In this document: positions 21,191 to 31,481 of the stretch, one piece after another | Layout of the letters: each line of letters opens with the position of its first letter | How positions within the stretch are numbered: position 1 is the first letter of the stretch | NCBI GenBank assembly: GCA_032718475.1 | Contig: JAUCBJ010000343.1 | Span: 1 to 64,000 of the forward strand | Origin: Nemertoderma westbladi | Taxonomy: Eukaryota > Xenacoelomorpha > Nemertodermatida > Nemertodermatidae | DNA length: 64,000 nucleotides | Direction of reading: 5' to 3' | Notes under the pieces: model-generated | The model's database searches: none | What the model saw: only the letters and a program-made list of their open reading frames with translations | What the model was told of the DNA's origin: nothing | Position numbers and translations under genes: made by a program

Positions 21191-21985
21191 CATAGGGCCT
21201 ACTGTCAGACTGTAGGGCTACCGAATTCAGGAATTATAAACTGATAAATTATTACAATTAAGCAATTACTGCAAAATTTCATAGTCAATTGTTGGCTTGG
21301 CGCGCATTAGATTTCATGGCTGGCGCGATTTTCGTTTAACCAGAACGCGTGTGGCGCGCTTTTTGTCAGTATTCCATATAGGCCATAGACTGACAGGACT
21401 TAATGATTCAGAAGTCAGAACCATACACCATATGGATATAAGCTATAGGCCTATTCAATGAGTTAGTTAAGTTGCCAAATATGGCAACAACGGGTTTATA
21501 TAGTTGCCAAATCAGGCAATCAGAAATGTTGCAAGATTTTGCTTGGTTGCCAAATATGGCAATCACAACCATTGCCAGATTTGGCCATTGTACCTAACTG
21601 AAGTTCCAAAATTGGATCAAGTCCAAAATCGCCTATATCACCGACTGAAGTAGGCCCACCTGTCAGCCTGTCTGAAGTCCTGGAAGTCTGCATGTGTGCA
21701 GTGCACTTCTTACTGGTCCGCAATGCGGCAATGCCTAATCCAGTACCGTAATCTCTAAAATCACATACAGACATAGCAGCATACTGCTGTACTGGCATAG
21801 GCCTATGGGCTACGGATTATTCTCCATAGGAATCCATTACATACGCACATACGCGTATGTCAGTAGGCCTATCAGCTGTCAGCCAGTCAGCCTATGTCAG
21901 TATGTACATACGGCAAATGCATACGGACAGACGGACGGATACGGCGAAAAGTTATACCCGTTTACCTTTCAGTCATTGTTTGTCG

Positions 21986-24026
21986 AGACGAGAACTGACG
22001 AAATGTATGTATAGGCCTACTTCCCATTAGACTACGACTACATGTTCTCATTGTTCCATGTTCTGACTGCTGATGATGTTATTTAAAGAAAACTAGGCTG
22101 TAGGCACTACCGCAGTACACAGTAGGCTACTCAGCTACTGGCTGACTGGTTAGATACGATACAGGGCACAGGCTGACAGGGCTGCAGGGGGCCATCCTGA
22201 GTGCTGATTTCAGAATCACACCAAGTCACAAAAAAATTGAAAAGTAAACAGTAAAAGAGTTACAGTGGTAGCCAGAACCAGAACTGCAGAAGCTGAGAAG
22301 CAGAGAAGACAGGAAGGAACTAAAACAATAAACGATTTCTGGATTTGCAAAAACAAAAGAGCAGAAAATTGCAAAAAAAACAGCTGTACCGGCTGTACCA
22401 GCTGTACAGCTGTATCTAAGATCTAACCAGTCCCGAAAACTGTACAGCTGCCTGCGCAGCGGTCAGCCCGGACGCTGCTAACTATCAGTGCTGCAGTGTC
22501 AGAGTCAGACTGTGTTCAGACTGTACGATACCGGTACAGCAGTAGGGTACCTAGCTACAGCATACAGTATGCAGTACAAGTATAAACACTACCTGTCAGC
22601 CTGTATACTGCTATAAAAGCGAACAAGCCACACAAGCGACATAAGCCAACCATCAGGCAGTCAGGAGAAGGGGTACCTACAGTCCATGTGCAAAATGAAT
22701 AAATCTGAAAGGTGAAAAAAATGTAAATCTTGAGATATGTTGTATGAAAAATATGTAAGTGACTGGATATATTTTGGCAAAGGGACATGTCATTTTTGCA
22801 TTTTTTAATTGATGCTTTTTATAATCGACTTTCGTTAACCATTCGACAATGTAAATTTATTTTCTTTTTTGTCGGTTTAAATTTTTCTAATCTCTTTATT
22901 AAGGTAGGTGCTAAAATGCACAACAAGCAACAATGACCAAACAACGAGCAACAACGAGCAACAATGAGTAACAATGACCAACAAAGAGCAACAACGATGA
23001 GCAACAACCCAGTTAAACATGAGTATGTGTTTCATATATGGTTGCCATAAATAATTCGACATGTGATACATATATGTAAATGTTATACAGTGTTGTCAAA
23101 TGTGATCCATATGTGGAATGTTCACATCCCGGGTTGAAATTCTTAGTATATTTCCTAAGTTCAAAACAAGTCTGCTTAGTAAGACTTAGAACGCTTAGCA
23201 ACGCTGGTGCCAAGGGTGAGTAAAGTCCTTAACAAATTTTCCAATTTTATAAAAAGGACATTGCAAGTTTATAATGTTTAGCAAGTTGTTGCTATGCGAC
23301 TGACAAGTATTACAGGATATATAAACGTGCTTTATATGTAACCGATGATATATGCAAGCACTTTGCAAGTGTATTGAACTAATAACATGCGCATTACAAA
23401 TATAGCATATACAGTATCTCTAACCTATATATTCCCGGCACTAGTTCGAACCTGCGTCGCTAATTTTTTTAAGTAATAATTATTTTTGAAAAATATATAT
23501 TATGGGAAGAGTAGTGGAGTGGCGAATGAAAGTAAGTGATTACCCCCCCCCCCCCCCCCCCCCCCCCCCTCCCATCATTAGATAAGAGAAACAACACATG
23601 GAACATCATCATAGTGAGTGATGTATGATTGAAACATAGCACATGTGTTCGGTTTGATACTCTTTGTTGCCCCCCCCCCCCTCCCCCCCACCCCACCATC
23701 ACATATGTAGACAAATTAATACAGAGACTCTTAATGTTTTTAATATAAACAACATAATCAACAAACATATTATTACTCATAGATTACATAGATATATACA
23801 CATCATATATAAATGCGTAAATACTGTAGGTCTACACTAAAACACAGTTACGTCGAAAACTTAATCAAAAAGTTCAAAAATGGTATTCCTAATTTCTGCA
23901 ATAAAACTATTTAATTCAAATTTGTAATCTTATCAAGTACTACAGTAGATTACGACGAAATAAAATAAAAAATTTATCACCCGTCATATAAAGATACTAT
24001 CGGTAATAAAATCATCATATATTATA
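21986..24026. other. Low-complexity intergenic region
   Basis: Contains an 11-12 bp 'caacaatgagcaa' repeat (22918-23008), long C runs at about 23543-23570 and 23671-23695, and AT-rich spacer. No gene is supported. Confidence 0.55.
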
Positions 24027-24031
24027 ATTAT

Positions 24032-24618
24032 TGTGAGCGGATTCAATTCCGCCTCACCAACCCCCATAAAGTTGGGAAACGGCGCCTTTAAGCAATATTG
24101 GGGAATACGAGATTGATTACCAATCAACCTCGTATCACCCCAATAAACGGGGACGACAAACCCCCAAAGGGCCGCACACAATAGAGGTCAGAGGTTAAGC
24201 CTCCGGGAAAGGGAAAGTGACAGTAGCAAGGGGGAAACACTCCCACAGAGGTGGGATCCGAGAATTAGGTTATTGGCCAATGGGGGGCAAGCATCGACTG
24301 AGTAGTAAGGCCCCAAAGTAAGTAATCAATATATATTACCGGTCAGTGTCATATCACAGTTAGTTATCTCAGTCATCTAAGGCTGATCGGTGACATTTCT
24401 ATACCGTCACCACCGTCACCATCATTACCGGTACTACAGTAGAACCATACACTGTAAACTAACTACATCATACCATCAACTGTGCTATTGTATCTTATTG
24501 TCATATATTTACCGTCTACATTAATATCAGAACAACAACGAACTATTATCTTCCTTTTCCAACGGTACGGTGACGCGTAATACAAACTAACCGGTCGGGA
24601 TCCTCTGATCCCGTCACA
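24032..24618 (+). repeat. 5' LTR of the first BEL/Pao element
   Basis: 587 bases, TG...CA ends, matching 29590-30177 with about ten differences. An ATATATATT stretch at about 24328 may serve as a core promoter. No clear tRNA-complementary site is seen just downstream. Confidence 0.95.
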
Positions 24619-24672
24619 GTATAGAAATCTAAGGACTGCCAAACTGTGACTGCCAGACACCAAAGAGTAAAG

Positions 24673-25614
24673 ATGAGCCAAGAGGGAGAGAGGACACCGC
24701 CGCGGACCCCGGACGACAACCTAACTATCCGCGAGGCTGCGGCGCGACGGTATCGACCCATGACGCCGGATCCGTCGACTACAGACGATCCGGCAATCCA
24801 AGCGGAGGGGGGCCATCTACAACCGAGAGGGGAAGAGTCGACGCACAGCGGCGGTCGGAGCACCGGAGTCGCCGGCCAGCCACAGGCCGAGGGCGACGGA
24901 CGGCCCAACGGAACAGCGACGGTGGGGCCGCCGGTACGACGCCGAACACGGAGAGAAAGAGGGGATGTTGGCGACGAGGACGTCGGAGTCAGCGATCGGC
25001 TCCGACGAGCCTACAACGCAACCAGAAAACAGCTGAGGGAAGCCAAAGAAGGGGCAAAGATGGAGCAGGTGAAGTTAGAGAAGCGGCTAGGTGAGTCGAA
25101 TAAACATTTTGATTATCTAGTGCGCTTTGGGCAGGGAGAACTAGCCAATGAGAGAGCGAGAGGGGTCGTCACCGAACTGTTCGAACTGTGGGAATGTAGG
25201 GGTATGGAGCCTGGTGTAGTGTACATAGGGCCATACTTAGTTGATGCCCGGGGAATTAAGTTAGTGGGTTGGAGGGGACCGCAGGAGGGCGAATCCGAGG
25301 TTAACCCCGAGGATTCGGTCTCGTCGGTCAACGAAAACCCCGGAGAGCGGGGGAAAGTTAGCAGGACAGAGAGGCGACGGGAGTCCGTCGTGACCGATAA
25401 GTCCGCTACATCCTCCGCGAAAGAAAGAAGGGTGTTAGAAATAGATCTGGTGGATCTGGTGGGGTCGAACTCCGGAAGATTGCCGTCACCCCGGAGAAAC
25501 GCACCGCACGCCAAGAGAAGGGTACAGGACGTACCGATACGAAGACGAGAACAGGAGAGGGGATCGAAGAGAAACTTCCTGACGGGATATAGCTGCCGAT
25601 CGAGAGTACGGTAG
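24673..25614 (+). CDS. Upstream ORF of the first BEL/Pao element
   Basis: The first good ATG (MSQEGERTPP..) is used here although the frame is open slightly further upstream. About 313 residues. The N-terminal ~110 residues are rich in Pro, Arg, Glu and Gly and look disordered. Residues ~125-165 form a charged, probably coiled-coil stretch. A compact segment (GMEPGVVYIGPYLVDARGIKLVG) follows, then an acidic/basic tail. I do not recognise the fold. Its place just before the DUF1759 ORF suggests a Gag N-terminal part or an accessory protein. The larger BEL/Pao element in this window also has an extra ORF in this position. Confidence 0.6.
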   Translation: MSQEGERTPPRTPDDNLTIREAAARRYRPMTPDPSTTDDPAIQAEGGHLQPRGEESTHSGGRSTGVAGQPQAEGDGRPNGTATVGPPVRRRTRRERGDVGDEDVGVSDRLRRAYNATRKQLREAKEGAKMEQVKLEKRLGESNKHFDYLVRFGQGELANERARGVVTELFELWECRGMEPGVVYIGPYLVDARGIKLVGWRGPQEGESEVNPEDSVSSVNENPGERGKVSRTERRRESVVTDKSATSSAKERRVLEIDLVDLVGSNSGRLPSPRRNAPHAKRRVQDVPIRRREQERGSKRNFLTGYSCRSRVR

Positions 25615-26018
25615 TCGCGGGGAGATTCGAGATCCGAGAAGATTAAACTTCGGTTCGGAAGGGCACATGCAGACTGCAGGACATACTGTAGGCCTTACTG
25701 CACATACTATTATAGGCCATGCTGGGAGAGATAGTGTAGGTGATAGGGTAGCGCGGACGACGGGATAAGATCCGGAAGTTGCGGAGTACATGCCTGTAGG
25801 TAGGCAAGAAGTAGATAGGCCTATATCGGTACCAGCACAGCAGCATGACTATAATATCCAGGGACATAACATATATCCAGGGGAGGGGAGAGTTATTGCA
25901 GATAGATGTATGGGCCCCAATATATTAACATCAACCCCAGTACCAAACATACCGGTGGGGGGGGGGGGGGCAGGGTGACATTCCCCCATTACAATATCAA
26001 CAATATACTCGAACAGCA
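25615..26018 (+). other. Non-coding gap inside the first BEL/Pao element
   Basis: No frame links the upstream ORF to gag. A run of G (about 25959-25972) and a TAGGCCTA word occur. It may be leader for the gag ORF or a damaged coding stretch. Confidence 0.4.
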
Positions 26019-26762
26019 ATGAGTACATCGAACCCCCTGGACGAGAACAGGTCGTGCGACACGGAAATATGGAGGGGGCCATTACCCCCAATGATATATC
26101 CGACACAAGTTAGGTCAACAGACAGGACGGGCGGACCGCACCCAACGGGAGAATCTGTACAGCATCCATCGAACCCATTGGAAGCACAGGCAATGGGAAT
26201 GGCGACACTAATCGATGCACTAAAGACTAGGATCGAGTTACCACCAGTCGAGCCATTTAAATTCGACGGAAGTAGGACGGAAGAATACCTGCAATTTTGG
26301 CGCATGTACAGCAACGAGATATTAAGTAAGAACTTGACGCAGGCGGAGTGCCTAAAATATCTACAAGTGTATACAGGAGGCCCAGCATACGACATCGTGA
26401 GGCAGTACCAGGGCATCGAGGGTGGCTTCACGACAGCATGGCGGGCGCTAGACAGGGAGTACGGGCACCCGGCCAAGATCATCCGGCAGACCCTGAGAGG
26501 TATAACATCGGGTGGCCTACAGGATAACCCCTCTAGCATAAAGACGTTTGCGAACAAAGTCGAGAAGGCGTTAATCGTGCTGAAGACACTAGACGCGCCA
26601 TACGAACTCAACGCATCTAATAACATCACCACAATAGCGCAGGCACTGCCGATCTGGCTGCGGAGCAAGTGGAGGAAGATCGCCTTCTCCACTCGGGAGA
26701 AGAATGGTGCGGAGCCGGGGCTAGAGGAAATGTCAAACTTCTCAACTACGAAGCCGAGTTGA
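26019..26762 (+). CDS. BEL/Pao Gag (DUF1759), frameshifted at the end
   Basis: Starts at the ATG of MSTSNPLDEN. From about residue 70 it shows the DUF1759 pattern of Pao-type Gag: LPPVEPFKFDGS, then a YLQFW.MY block, KYLQVYTGGPA, WRALDREYGHPAKI and FANKVEKAL. Gag forms the cytoplasmic particle that packages element RNA. The last ~20 codons are out of frame. The natural continuation lies in another frame from about 26700, so there is a small indel here. Confidence 0.75.
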   Translation: MSTSNPLDENRSCDTEIWRGPLPPMIYPTQVRSTDRTGGPHPTGESVQHPSNPLEAQAMGMATLIDALKTRIELPPVEPFKFDGSRTEEYLQFWRMYSNEILSKNLTQAECLKYLQVYTGGPAYDIVRQYQGIEGGFTTAWRALDREYGHPAKIIRQTLRGITSGGLQDNPSSIKTFANKVEKALIVLKTLDAPYELNASNNITTIAQALPIWLRSKWRKIAFSTREKNGAEPGLEEMSNFSTTKPS

Positions 26763-27646
26763 TCACAGACCCAGTCTATAGTGAGGATAGTTTGGGGAAG
26801 GCGCCAAAGACCGAATACAACAGGCCTAAACCCGAACACAATCCTGCAGATCCATTCCCGAGAGTAAGACAGTCGCTACCACACGCGGCCATACAGGGGG
26901 CTACAAGCCCACAGTTAGCTGGGAGTAGGGCCACACCGTGGCAGGGACAGAAAGAAAATAACACCACAAATAAACATAATCCCAACATACCCAGTAGGCC
27001 GAATCTAGATAACCAAAACACTAAATTGGTAGATATAAACCTACGCGCGATATATGAAGGACTATACAGGGAACGCTATATTCCAGGATTCGAATGTCAA
27101 TTACATCGGGACGGAACCCATAAGACCATGAGTTGTAAGCACTGGCAAGCGTTGCCCAAACAAGATCGTATAGCCTACACAGACGCAAACGGACTATGTC
27201 ATCGATGTGTGGTAGAAGGACACAGATCCGGAGAGTGTAGAGAAACAGCAGCAAGAGAGGATGAGACTGGAGGCCAAACCATGGCTACAAGCACGACAGT
27301 AGCAAGAAAAAAGAGGAAAGTACTACTCGGGGTAGTACCTGTTAAGATATCAGGAAAGGGCGGTCGATCAGTTACAACATTAATGCTGGTCGACAGCGGA
27401 GCAGCCTTCACGCTGGTGGAGAACTGGGTGGCCAAAGAGATAGGGCTAAAGACGAGGCCGAATATGATTGCGGTAACTACCGTCTCAAGTAAGGATGAGG
27501 TCCTGGAGATGAGGATGGGGCGGTGCAAGATTAGCAGCGATAGCACCGGGATGCGATTATGGGGCGACGATCGACCCCATCCATGTGATAGAATCGATAA
27601 ATATCAACACCAGGCGACCAACCAACATCGAAGTCAAACAATATAG
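26669..27646 (+). CDS. BEL/Pao Gag C-terminus, zinc knuckles and aspartic protease
   Basis: The first dozen codons are overlap. The genuine part begins near 26700. Cys/His residues (CQLHRDGTHKTMSC then LCHRCVVEGHRSGEC) form the BEL-type zinc-binding region at about residues 140-190. The protease follows with the active-site motif LVDSGAAFTL (about residues 240-250). Protease would cut the polyprotein inside the particle. The frame is lost again near 27580, where the protease C-terminal half continues in a different frame to a stop at about 27770. Confidence 0.75.
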   Translation: MEEDRLLHSGEEWCGAGARGNVKLLNYEAELITDPVYSEDSLGKAPKTEYNRPKPEHNPADPFPRVRQSLPHAAIQGATSPQLAGSRATPWQGQKENNTTNKHNPNIPSRPNLDNQNTKLVDINLRAIYEGLYRERYIPGFECQLHRDGTHKTMSCKHWQALPKQDRIAYTDANGLCHRCVVEGHRSGECRETAAREDETGGQTMATSTTVARKKRKVLLGVVPVKISGKGGRSVTTLMLVDSGAAFTLVENWVAKEIGLKTRPNMIAVTTVSSKDEVLEMRMGRCKISSDSTGMRLWGDDRPHPCDRIDKYQHQATNQHRSQTI

Positions 27647-27770
27647 ATTCCTGGACAGTATCGATTTCTCAATACCAAAGGTGGACGTTAGGAAGGTATC
27701 CATTATAGTAGGAATGGACTGCCCCACGGCCCACGAGAGAATGCAGACAGTCTTCGGCGAAGACAGATAG
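27585..27770 (+). pseudogene. Protease C-terminal remnant of the first BEL/Pao element
   Basis: 61 codons in a new frame, ending at TAG, contain VSIIVGMDCPTAHE, the counterpart of the 'ILIGxNAHE' step seen at the protease end of BEL/Pao pol. Just past the stop the same frame reads TPFGWTLSGP, the usual linker to RT. RT itself is missing. Confidence 0.6.
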
Positions 27771-27845
27771 CGGGATCCGACGGCGATCCTCACGCCGTTC
27801 GGATGGACGCTTAGCGGCCCAGTTAAAACCAAGATTCCATCCGGG

Positions 27846-28478
27846 GTGACGGAGACATCAGGATGCATGTTACCAGGCACTGTAGACACAGAGGACGAAG
27901 AGAAGAAACAGGAGATGGTAGATGAGCAAGACGGGGAAGTAACAGTAGGAGAGTGGGCGGAGGAGAATGGATTTGATGCGGAAGATTTAGAGGCAACGGG
28001 ATGGAACAAGGGTCCCAGCAAGTATCGGTATGGAGATGGAGAGGAGCGGACGGCGAGATGTCCAGAGGATAACCCGGAGGAGTGTCCGGTGGAGTGTCAG
28101 GAGGACAATGGTCCGGAGGAGTGTCCAGAGGAGTGTCCGGAAGAGACGCCGGTCCGGTCGGGAGGCATACCGACAAGGGGGAGATCGAGTAAGAAGACAG
28201 GATGGAAAGGGATAGGATTACTATTGTTCGTTCTGTTTTGTCTGTTCTTTCAGTTTCGTTCCATTCTGCCGCCGGGAGGCGACCAGCCGAAGGGTGGAAT
28301 TTTGTTGCCAGGAGACGAGGAAGTTAAGAAGGCGGCGGAGAGACCCGATTTTAGGGTGGCAGAAGAGGGAGAACCAATTCCTGGTGAGTTGGAATTTGCG
28401 AAGAGAGTGTGGCGAATCCTACAGGACCTACAAGGGGAGCAGTGGGAGAGTGCCTGTTGGAAGAATCGCCCTAGTTAG
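27846..28478 (+). CDS. Acidic ORF with one membrane segment, first BEL/Pao element
   Basis: About 210 residues in the frame of the protease end, occupying the place where RT should start. It is rich in Glu/Asp, has Cys-bearing tandem repeats (PEECPEECPEE, about residues 75-105), and a hydrophobic segment GIGLLLFVLFCLFFQF (about residues 120-137) followed by a charged tail. It could be an env-like relic or sequence carried in with the deletion. I do not recognise it, and it may not be translated from this ATG. Confidence 0.4.
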   Translation: MTETSGCMLPGTVDTEDEEKKQEMVDEQDGEVTVGEWAEENGFDAEDLEATGWNKGPSKYRYGDGEERTARCPEDNPEECPVECQEDNGPEECPEECPEETPVRSGGIPTRGRSSKKTGWKGIGLLLFVLFCLFFQFRSILPPGGDQPKGGILLPGDEEVKKAAERPDFRVAEEGEPIPGELEFAKRVWRILQDLQGEQWESACWKNRPS

Positions 28479-29589
28479 GTGAAGTTTAGTCGTCCAATAT
28501 TTTGGACTGAGGGGGTGGGAATGAGGGCGAGACGCCCTTCCCACACAAATAAATAATTAAAAATAATTATAAATAATTAAATAACAATTAAGTAGAAAGT
28601 TAGAAGTATGAAAGTTAGTAAAAGTAAGTAGAAGTAAGTAGCAGTCAGAAAGTTAGTTAGAAAGTTAGAAAAATTAGGTTAGAAGTCGGCGGGTACAGGG
28701 AGTGTGGTATATAGACATACCACGGGAGTAGAGGGGTACGTGGTACCGTTAGGTTAGAAGTCGGCGGGTAAGGGAGTGTGGTATATAGACATACCACGGG
28801 AGTAGAGGGGTTGTGGGCACCGTAAGCGCCACGTAGAAAGTAGTAGTAGGGGGGTTGTGGGCACCGTAAGCGCCACGTAGAAGTAGTAGTAGAGGGGTTG
28901 TGGGCACCGAAAGCGCCACGTAGATAGAGGTAGTAGCTGAGAGTGGTTGTGGGCACCGAAAGCGCCACGTAGTTAGAGAGTTCTAGTTAGAGGGCTAGAG
29001 AGTTAGTAGACTTCGAGGAGTCGGAGAGTTAGTAGAGTTAGTAGAGTTAGGAGTTAGTTAGAGTTAGAGAGTTATTAGAATTAGAGAGTTAGTAAGTAAG
29101 TAGTAAGAGAGTTAGATAGTAAGTAAGAAGTAAGTAGTAGGTTGATAGAAGGATAGCACAGGGGTAGCATAAGAGAGTTAGCGCCTTTGAGGGCAGTATG
29201 AAAGGAGTATGGAGAGGAGCTGCTGGCGAGAGAGAGTGCGGACGAGTGCGATTCAGGTGTGGGGAGAGGACAGAGCGGAGTTAGAGTGGAGTTAGAGCGG
29301 AGTTAGAGATAGAGTAGAGTGAGAAGTCAGAGTTGAGAGTGAGTTTTAAAATTGTGTGAGAATCCACAATCGTCTCGACACGAGACGCCAGATGTCTTGG
29401 TGCAACATAGGTTGGAGTTGCACCAAGAGAGGGTAGCGACATCATACCCAGAGGGAGCGGCCTGGAAAGCCGACTCCAGAGTAAAAGATAACTCCACCCC
29501 ACACCCGATAGTAGATCGAGTTCCAGCGGAATTGAAGCGCACTCAGAGGTTGATGCAATCTTCTCACCGGGAAGATAGCATGGGGGGAG
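28479..29589 (+). repeat. Repeat-rich 3' non-coding region of the first BEL/Pao element
   Basis: Holds a two-copy ~70-base repeat (about 28680-28810, gtggtatatagacataccac palindrome), four copies of a ~43-base unit around gggttgtgggcaccg.aagcgccacgtag (28806-28975), and a long purine-rich 'agttagaagtaag' stretch to about 29160. Confidence 0.75.
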
Positions 29590-30177
29590 TGTGAGCGGAT
29601 TCAATTCCGCCTCACCAACCCCCATAAAGTTGGGAAACGGCGCCTTTAAGCAATATTGGGGAATACGAGATTGATTACCAATCAACCTCGTATCACCCCA
29701 ATAAACGGGGACGACAAACCCCCAAAGGGCCGCACACAATAGAGGTCAGAGGTTAAGCCTCCGGGAAAGGGAAAGTGACAGTAGCAAGGGGGAAACACTC
29801 CCACAGAGGTGGGAGCCGAGAATTAGGTTATTGGCCAATGGGGGGCAAGCATCGACTGAGTAGTAAGGCCACAAAGTAAGTAATCAATATATATTACCGG
29901 TCGGTGTCATATCAGAGTTAGTTATCTCAGTCATCTAAGGCAGATCCGGTGACATTTCTATACCATCACCGCCGTCACCATCATTACCGGTACTACAGTA
30001 GAACCATACACTGTAAACTAACTACATCATACCATCAACTGTGCTATTGTATCTTATTGTCATATATTTACCGTCTACATTAATATCAGAACAACAACGA
30101 ACTATTATCTTCCTTTTCCAACGGTACGGTGACGCGTAATACAAACTAACCGGTCGGGATCCTCTGATCCCGTCACA
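29590..30177 (+). repeat. 3' LTR of the first BEL/Pao element
   Basis: 588 bases, TG...CA, preceded by a polypurine tract and followed by the target duplication attat. It differs from the 5' LTR at about ten positions. Confidence 0.95.
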
Positions 30178-30182
30178 ATTAT

Positions 30183-30887
30183 GGATTGCAGCAATTGTAT
30201 TTTGAACAATAGGGTTAACTTTTCCTAACGAAAATGGTGGTTCAATGAACAAATTAACATTAGTTTTTAAAAATAATTTTAGTCATGTTCAACATCATTA
30301 ATACAAGGAATTCCAAATACGATATAGATATAAAGTTATTATTGAGTTTAGATGCTGTGTGATAACTAGCGGTTTATTGTGGTGGTCCAGTTGAATTTTA
30401 TATACTGTAACTGTACAGGGCATTTTTTTTACAATTTCGTTACTACCCGGTGTCTGTGAGAAAATACGTTTTCCTTGGGAAAATGTCTGGAAAAAATCAG
30501 AATAAAAAATCAGGGAAAATATTTTTAAAGTAGGCCTACTTTTTTATCTTCATTTTGTTATTTTTTATTGGGAGCTGCCGCTCCCAAACCCCAGACCCCC
30601 GTTTAGTACAATGAAACGGCTTTAACAATAATATAATATAAAGCAGAATTTACAATTAATATTATACGCTGTGAATCTTACAAGAACCTACAGTCACTAT
30701 AATTCCAAAGAGACTAGCACAGATACAAATAAGAGAAAACACAACACATTACATAGTTTACAGATTCAGTTTACAGAGTCAGACGAGTGGATTGATCGGC
30801 AATCCAACTCCATCATCCGTAACCAGACCACTGCGCCACTTTAGCCTCGACAGCTCCACCCCCTGATGCAATCAGAAGCCCCTCGAA
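30183..30887. other. Intergenic with possible SINE trace
   Basis: AT-rich. On the minus strand about 30852-30785 contains an A-box-like tggcgcagtggtctgg and a weak B-box-like gatcaatcc, so a decayed tRNA-derived SINE is possible. Otherwise nothing is seen. Confidence 0.3.
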
Positions 30888-31388
30888 CTAAAGTATGGCG
30901 AACTGCACACGGCGGCGAACCCACTCCATGACGGTGCTATACGGCCTGTCCCAGGTGTGGTGTAACCTATCAGTGAAGATCCTCAGGAGCTTGTTGGCCT
31001 GCGGTTCCAGAACTCCATCGCAAGAGACTACGAAGGGTGCAAAGTCCGCTCTCCTCTGTCTCTCTCGTTCCGCATATTGTGCAGTTTTAGCGTCCTCCGA
31101 AGATTCTAGGACCCTCATCGGGCGGCGTCCCACATACGACTCGGCGTCAATGTTTACGACCCTGACCCTTACCAATACCATATCTAACAACGCCTGGGTT
31201 TGCGGGTTGAATGCCCCTGGAACTCCTACATCACACCAAAGTCCTGCCTTTCCACTTAATCCAGGCTGGTGTATCTGACTATGGGTTCCGACTGTCACAT
31301 TTCGTGGTTCAAATGCTAGAGAGGCCAAATACCCAACAACATCACGGAGTGCGAGGCCTTTTTTAATTTCAAATTCTTCTAAATTCAA
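30888..31388 (-). pseudogene. Retroelement-associated protein fragment
   Basis: 166 codons on the minus strand with a pattern I recognise from the region that follows reverse transcriptase in retroelement proteins of many marine invertebrates and protists. An Asp-containing strand block (KAGLWCDVGV ... VRVVNIDAESY) is followed by a Lys/Arg/Glu-rich helix (YAERERQRRADF), then FAPFVVSCDGVLEPQANKLL, and a WDRPYSTVMEWVRRRVQFAIL end. The usual last few residues are absent, and no RT is found upstream. Likely a truncated, inactive copy. The exact element class is uncertain. Confidence 0.5.
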
Positions 31389-31481
31389 TTGTTATTAATC
31401 AAATTTCACTAACATTTAAATAATTTGAATTTTAATTGTATCAATTAGGCATTAATTCAATTACAATTGTAAATTAGCAAC

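Larger units (their letters stand above)
13801..21985. repeat. Outer inverted-repeat structure of about 8.2 kb with nested insertions
   Basis: Sequence at 13801-13990 (containing ggtataacttttcgccgtatccg and ggattcctatggagaataat) is the reverse complement, with gaps, of 21660-21985. Further inward, 14855-14910 (cagtcggtgatataggcgat) matches 21600-21648 reversed, and 18255-18370 (cagttaggtacaatggccaaat) matches 21480-21607 reversed. The left arm is interrupted by a nested inverted-repeat element (14038-14822), by a satellite, and by other DNA. The right arm is continuous. No transposase frame is found inside, so this is the skeleton of a non-autonomous element or a large palindromic duplication. 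Confidence 0.65.
24027..30182 (+). mobile_element. BEL/Pao LTR retrotransposon, deleted for RT-RNase H-integrase
   Basis: Complete-ended insertion with target duplication attat at 24027-24031 and 30178-30182, LTRs beginning TGTGAGC and ending GTCACA, and a G-rich polypurine tract (atggggggag) directly before the 3' LTR. Coding content is an N-terminal disordered ORF, a DUF1759 (BEL/Pao gag) ORF, a zinc-knuckle plus aspartic protease ORF, and then an acidic ORF with one membrane segment. RT, RNase H and integrase, which normally follow protease, are absent. The LTR copies look about 98% alike by eye, so the insertion is fairly recent. It must have been moved by a partner's enzymes. Confidence 0.9.

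Noticed and set aside
24546-28176. Minus-strand open frames inside the first BEL/Pao element
   Set aside because: Shadows of the GC-rich plus-strand coding frames, without family motifs.
27846-28478. Calling the acidic ORF an envelope protein
   Set aside because: One membrane segment alone is not enough. There is no signal peptide, fusion peptide or cleavage site pattern.
29281-29739. Minus-strand ORF overlapping the 3' LTR
   Set aside because: Half of it lies in LTR sequence and also appears, truncated, in the 5' LTR. No motif.
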